Source: an uncultured Eubacteriales bacterium (GTDB lineage Bacteria; Bacillota; Clostridia; Oscillospirales; Oscillospiraceae). From it: a DNA stretch of 43,621 nt. A program made the position numbers and the translations under genes. The stretch covers positions 1 to 43,621 of the forward strand of contig CABQNH010000013.1 of the NCBI GenBank assembly GCA_902465435.1, in the 5' to 3' direction. The notes beneath the pieces are model-generated. The model was not told where the DNA came from. It made no database searches and saw nothing but the letters and a program-made list of their open reading frames with translations. Shown here one piece after another: positions 43,572 to 43,621 of the stretch (the first letter of the stretch is position 1; each line of letters starts with the position of its first letter).

Positions 43572-43621
43572 GCGAGTGGTGGAATTGGTAGACTCGCTAG
43601 ATTCAGGTTCTAGTGTCCACT
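43572..43621 (+). tRNA. tRNA-Leu (anticodon CAG), 3' end beyond the window
   Basis: The 50 visible bases have the leucine-tRNA pattern: acceptor start GCGAGTG, D-arm GGAATTGGTAGAC, and anticodon stem CTAGA/TCTAG around loop TTCAGGT, so the anticodon is CAG (CUG codons). The long variable arm begins at GTGTCCACT, as expected for a class II tRNA. The rest of the gene is cut off at the window end. Confidence 0.93.

Overview
The window looks like chromosomal DNA of a GC-rich (by eye, high 50s percent), spore-forming-lineage Clostridia, probably an Oscillospirales/Ruminococcaceae-type Firmicute. This rests on a tRNA-Cys T-box leader, a perfect CIRCE/HrcA operator on clpB, an L10-type leader on rplJ, AbrB with a clostridial C-terminal zinc-knuckle, SpmA/SpmB, a clostridial FeoB variant, WhiA, a strong AGGAGG Shine-Dalgarno habit and several TTG starts. 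The species cannot be named from sequence alone. No CRISPR array, insertion sequence, transposase, prophage or rRNA gene was seen. The content is mainly core housekeeping genes.

Layout, left to right. 172-6605 (minus): a Cys T-box leader drives cysE-cysS-polA-rimI-tsaD, tightly packed. 6617-12077 (minus): DUF1385 membrane protein-prmC-recA-recX-rimO-pgsA, again overlapping or nearly so. 12266-15974 (minus): promoter, FG-GAP/VCBS-like lipoprotein, OmpR-type response regulator, sensor histidine kinase. 16004-21736 (minus): promoter, murB, a stand-alone RapZ C-terminal domain, whiA, dnaE. 21764-24509 (minus): clpB with sigma-A promoter and CIRCE. 24618-29402 (plus): marR, a DUF2238-like membrane protein and a heterodimeric ABC exporter. 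29548-29868 (minus): abrB. 29961-31558 (plus): spmA-spmB, then rplS. 31559-32209: gene-free stretch full of perfect hairpins, including a 43-bp palindrome present twice in opposite orientation. 32210-33304 (minus): P-loop ATPase with a structured leader. 33591-35692 (plus): feoA-feoB. 35793-36882 (minus): rplJ-rplL. 37011-38606 (minus): cation/proton antiporter with a long structured leader. 38723-40731 (minus): tsaE-tsaB-upp. 40746-43289 (plus): SEDS-family gene (ftsW/rodA) and a secreted SLH-domain protein. 43521-end: promoter and the 5' part of a tRNA-Leu(CAG).

Functional links. The t6A genes tsaE/tsaB and tsaD are at opposite ends of the window and in different operons. recA overlaps its modulator recX. 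murB, whiA and the SEDS gene concern envelope and division; spmAB and abrB concern sporulation and transition state. The T-box suggests that cysteine supply, Cys-tRNA charging and (by read-through) DNA polymerase I share one uncharged-tRNA-Cys switch.

No unambiguous new multi-gene system was found. The strongest candidates for something undescribed are two structured, unassigned 5' leaders (upstream of the antiporter, and between the ATPase gene and feoA), the inverted palindrome pair after rplS, and a RapZ reduced to its C-terminal domain beside whiA. All coordinates were read by eye; families were assigned from recognisable motifs, not from database searches.
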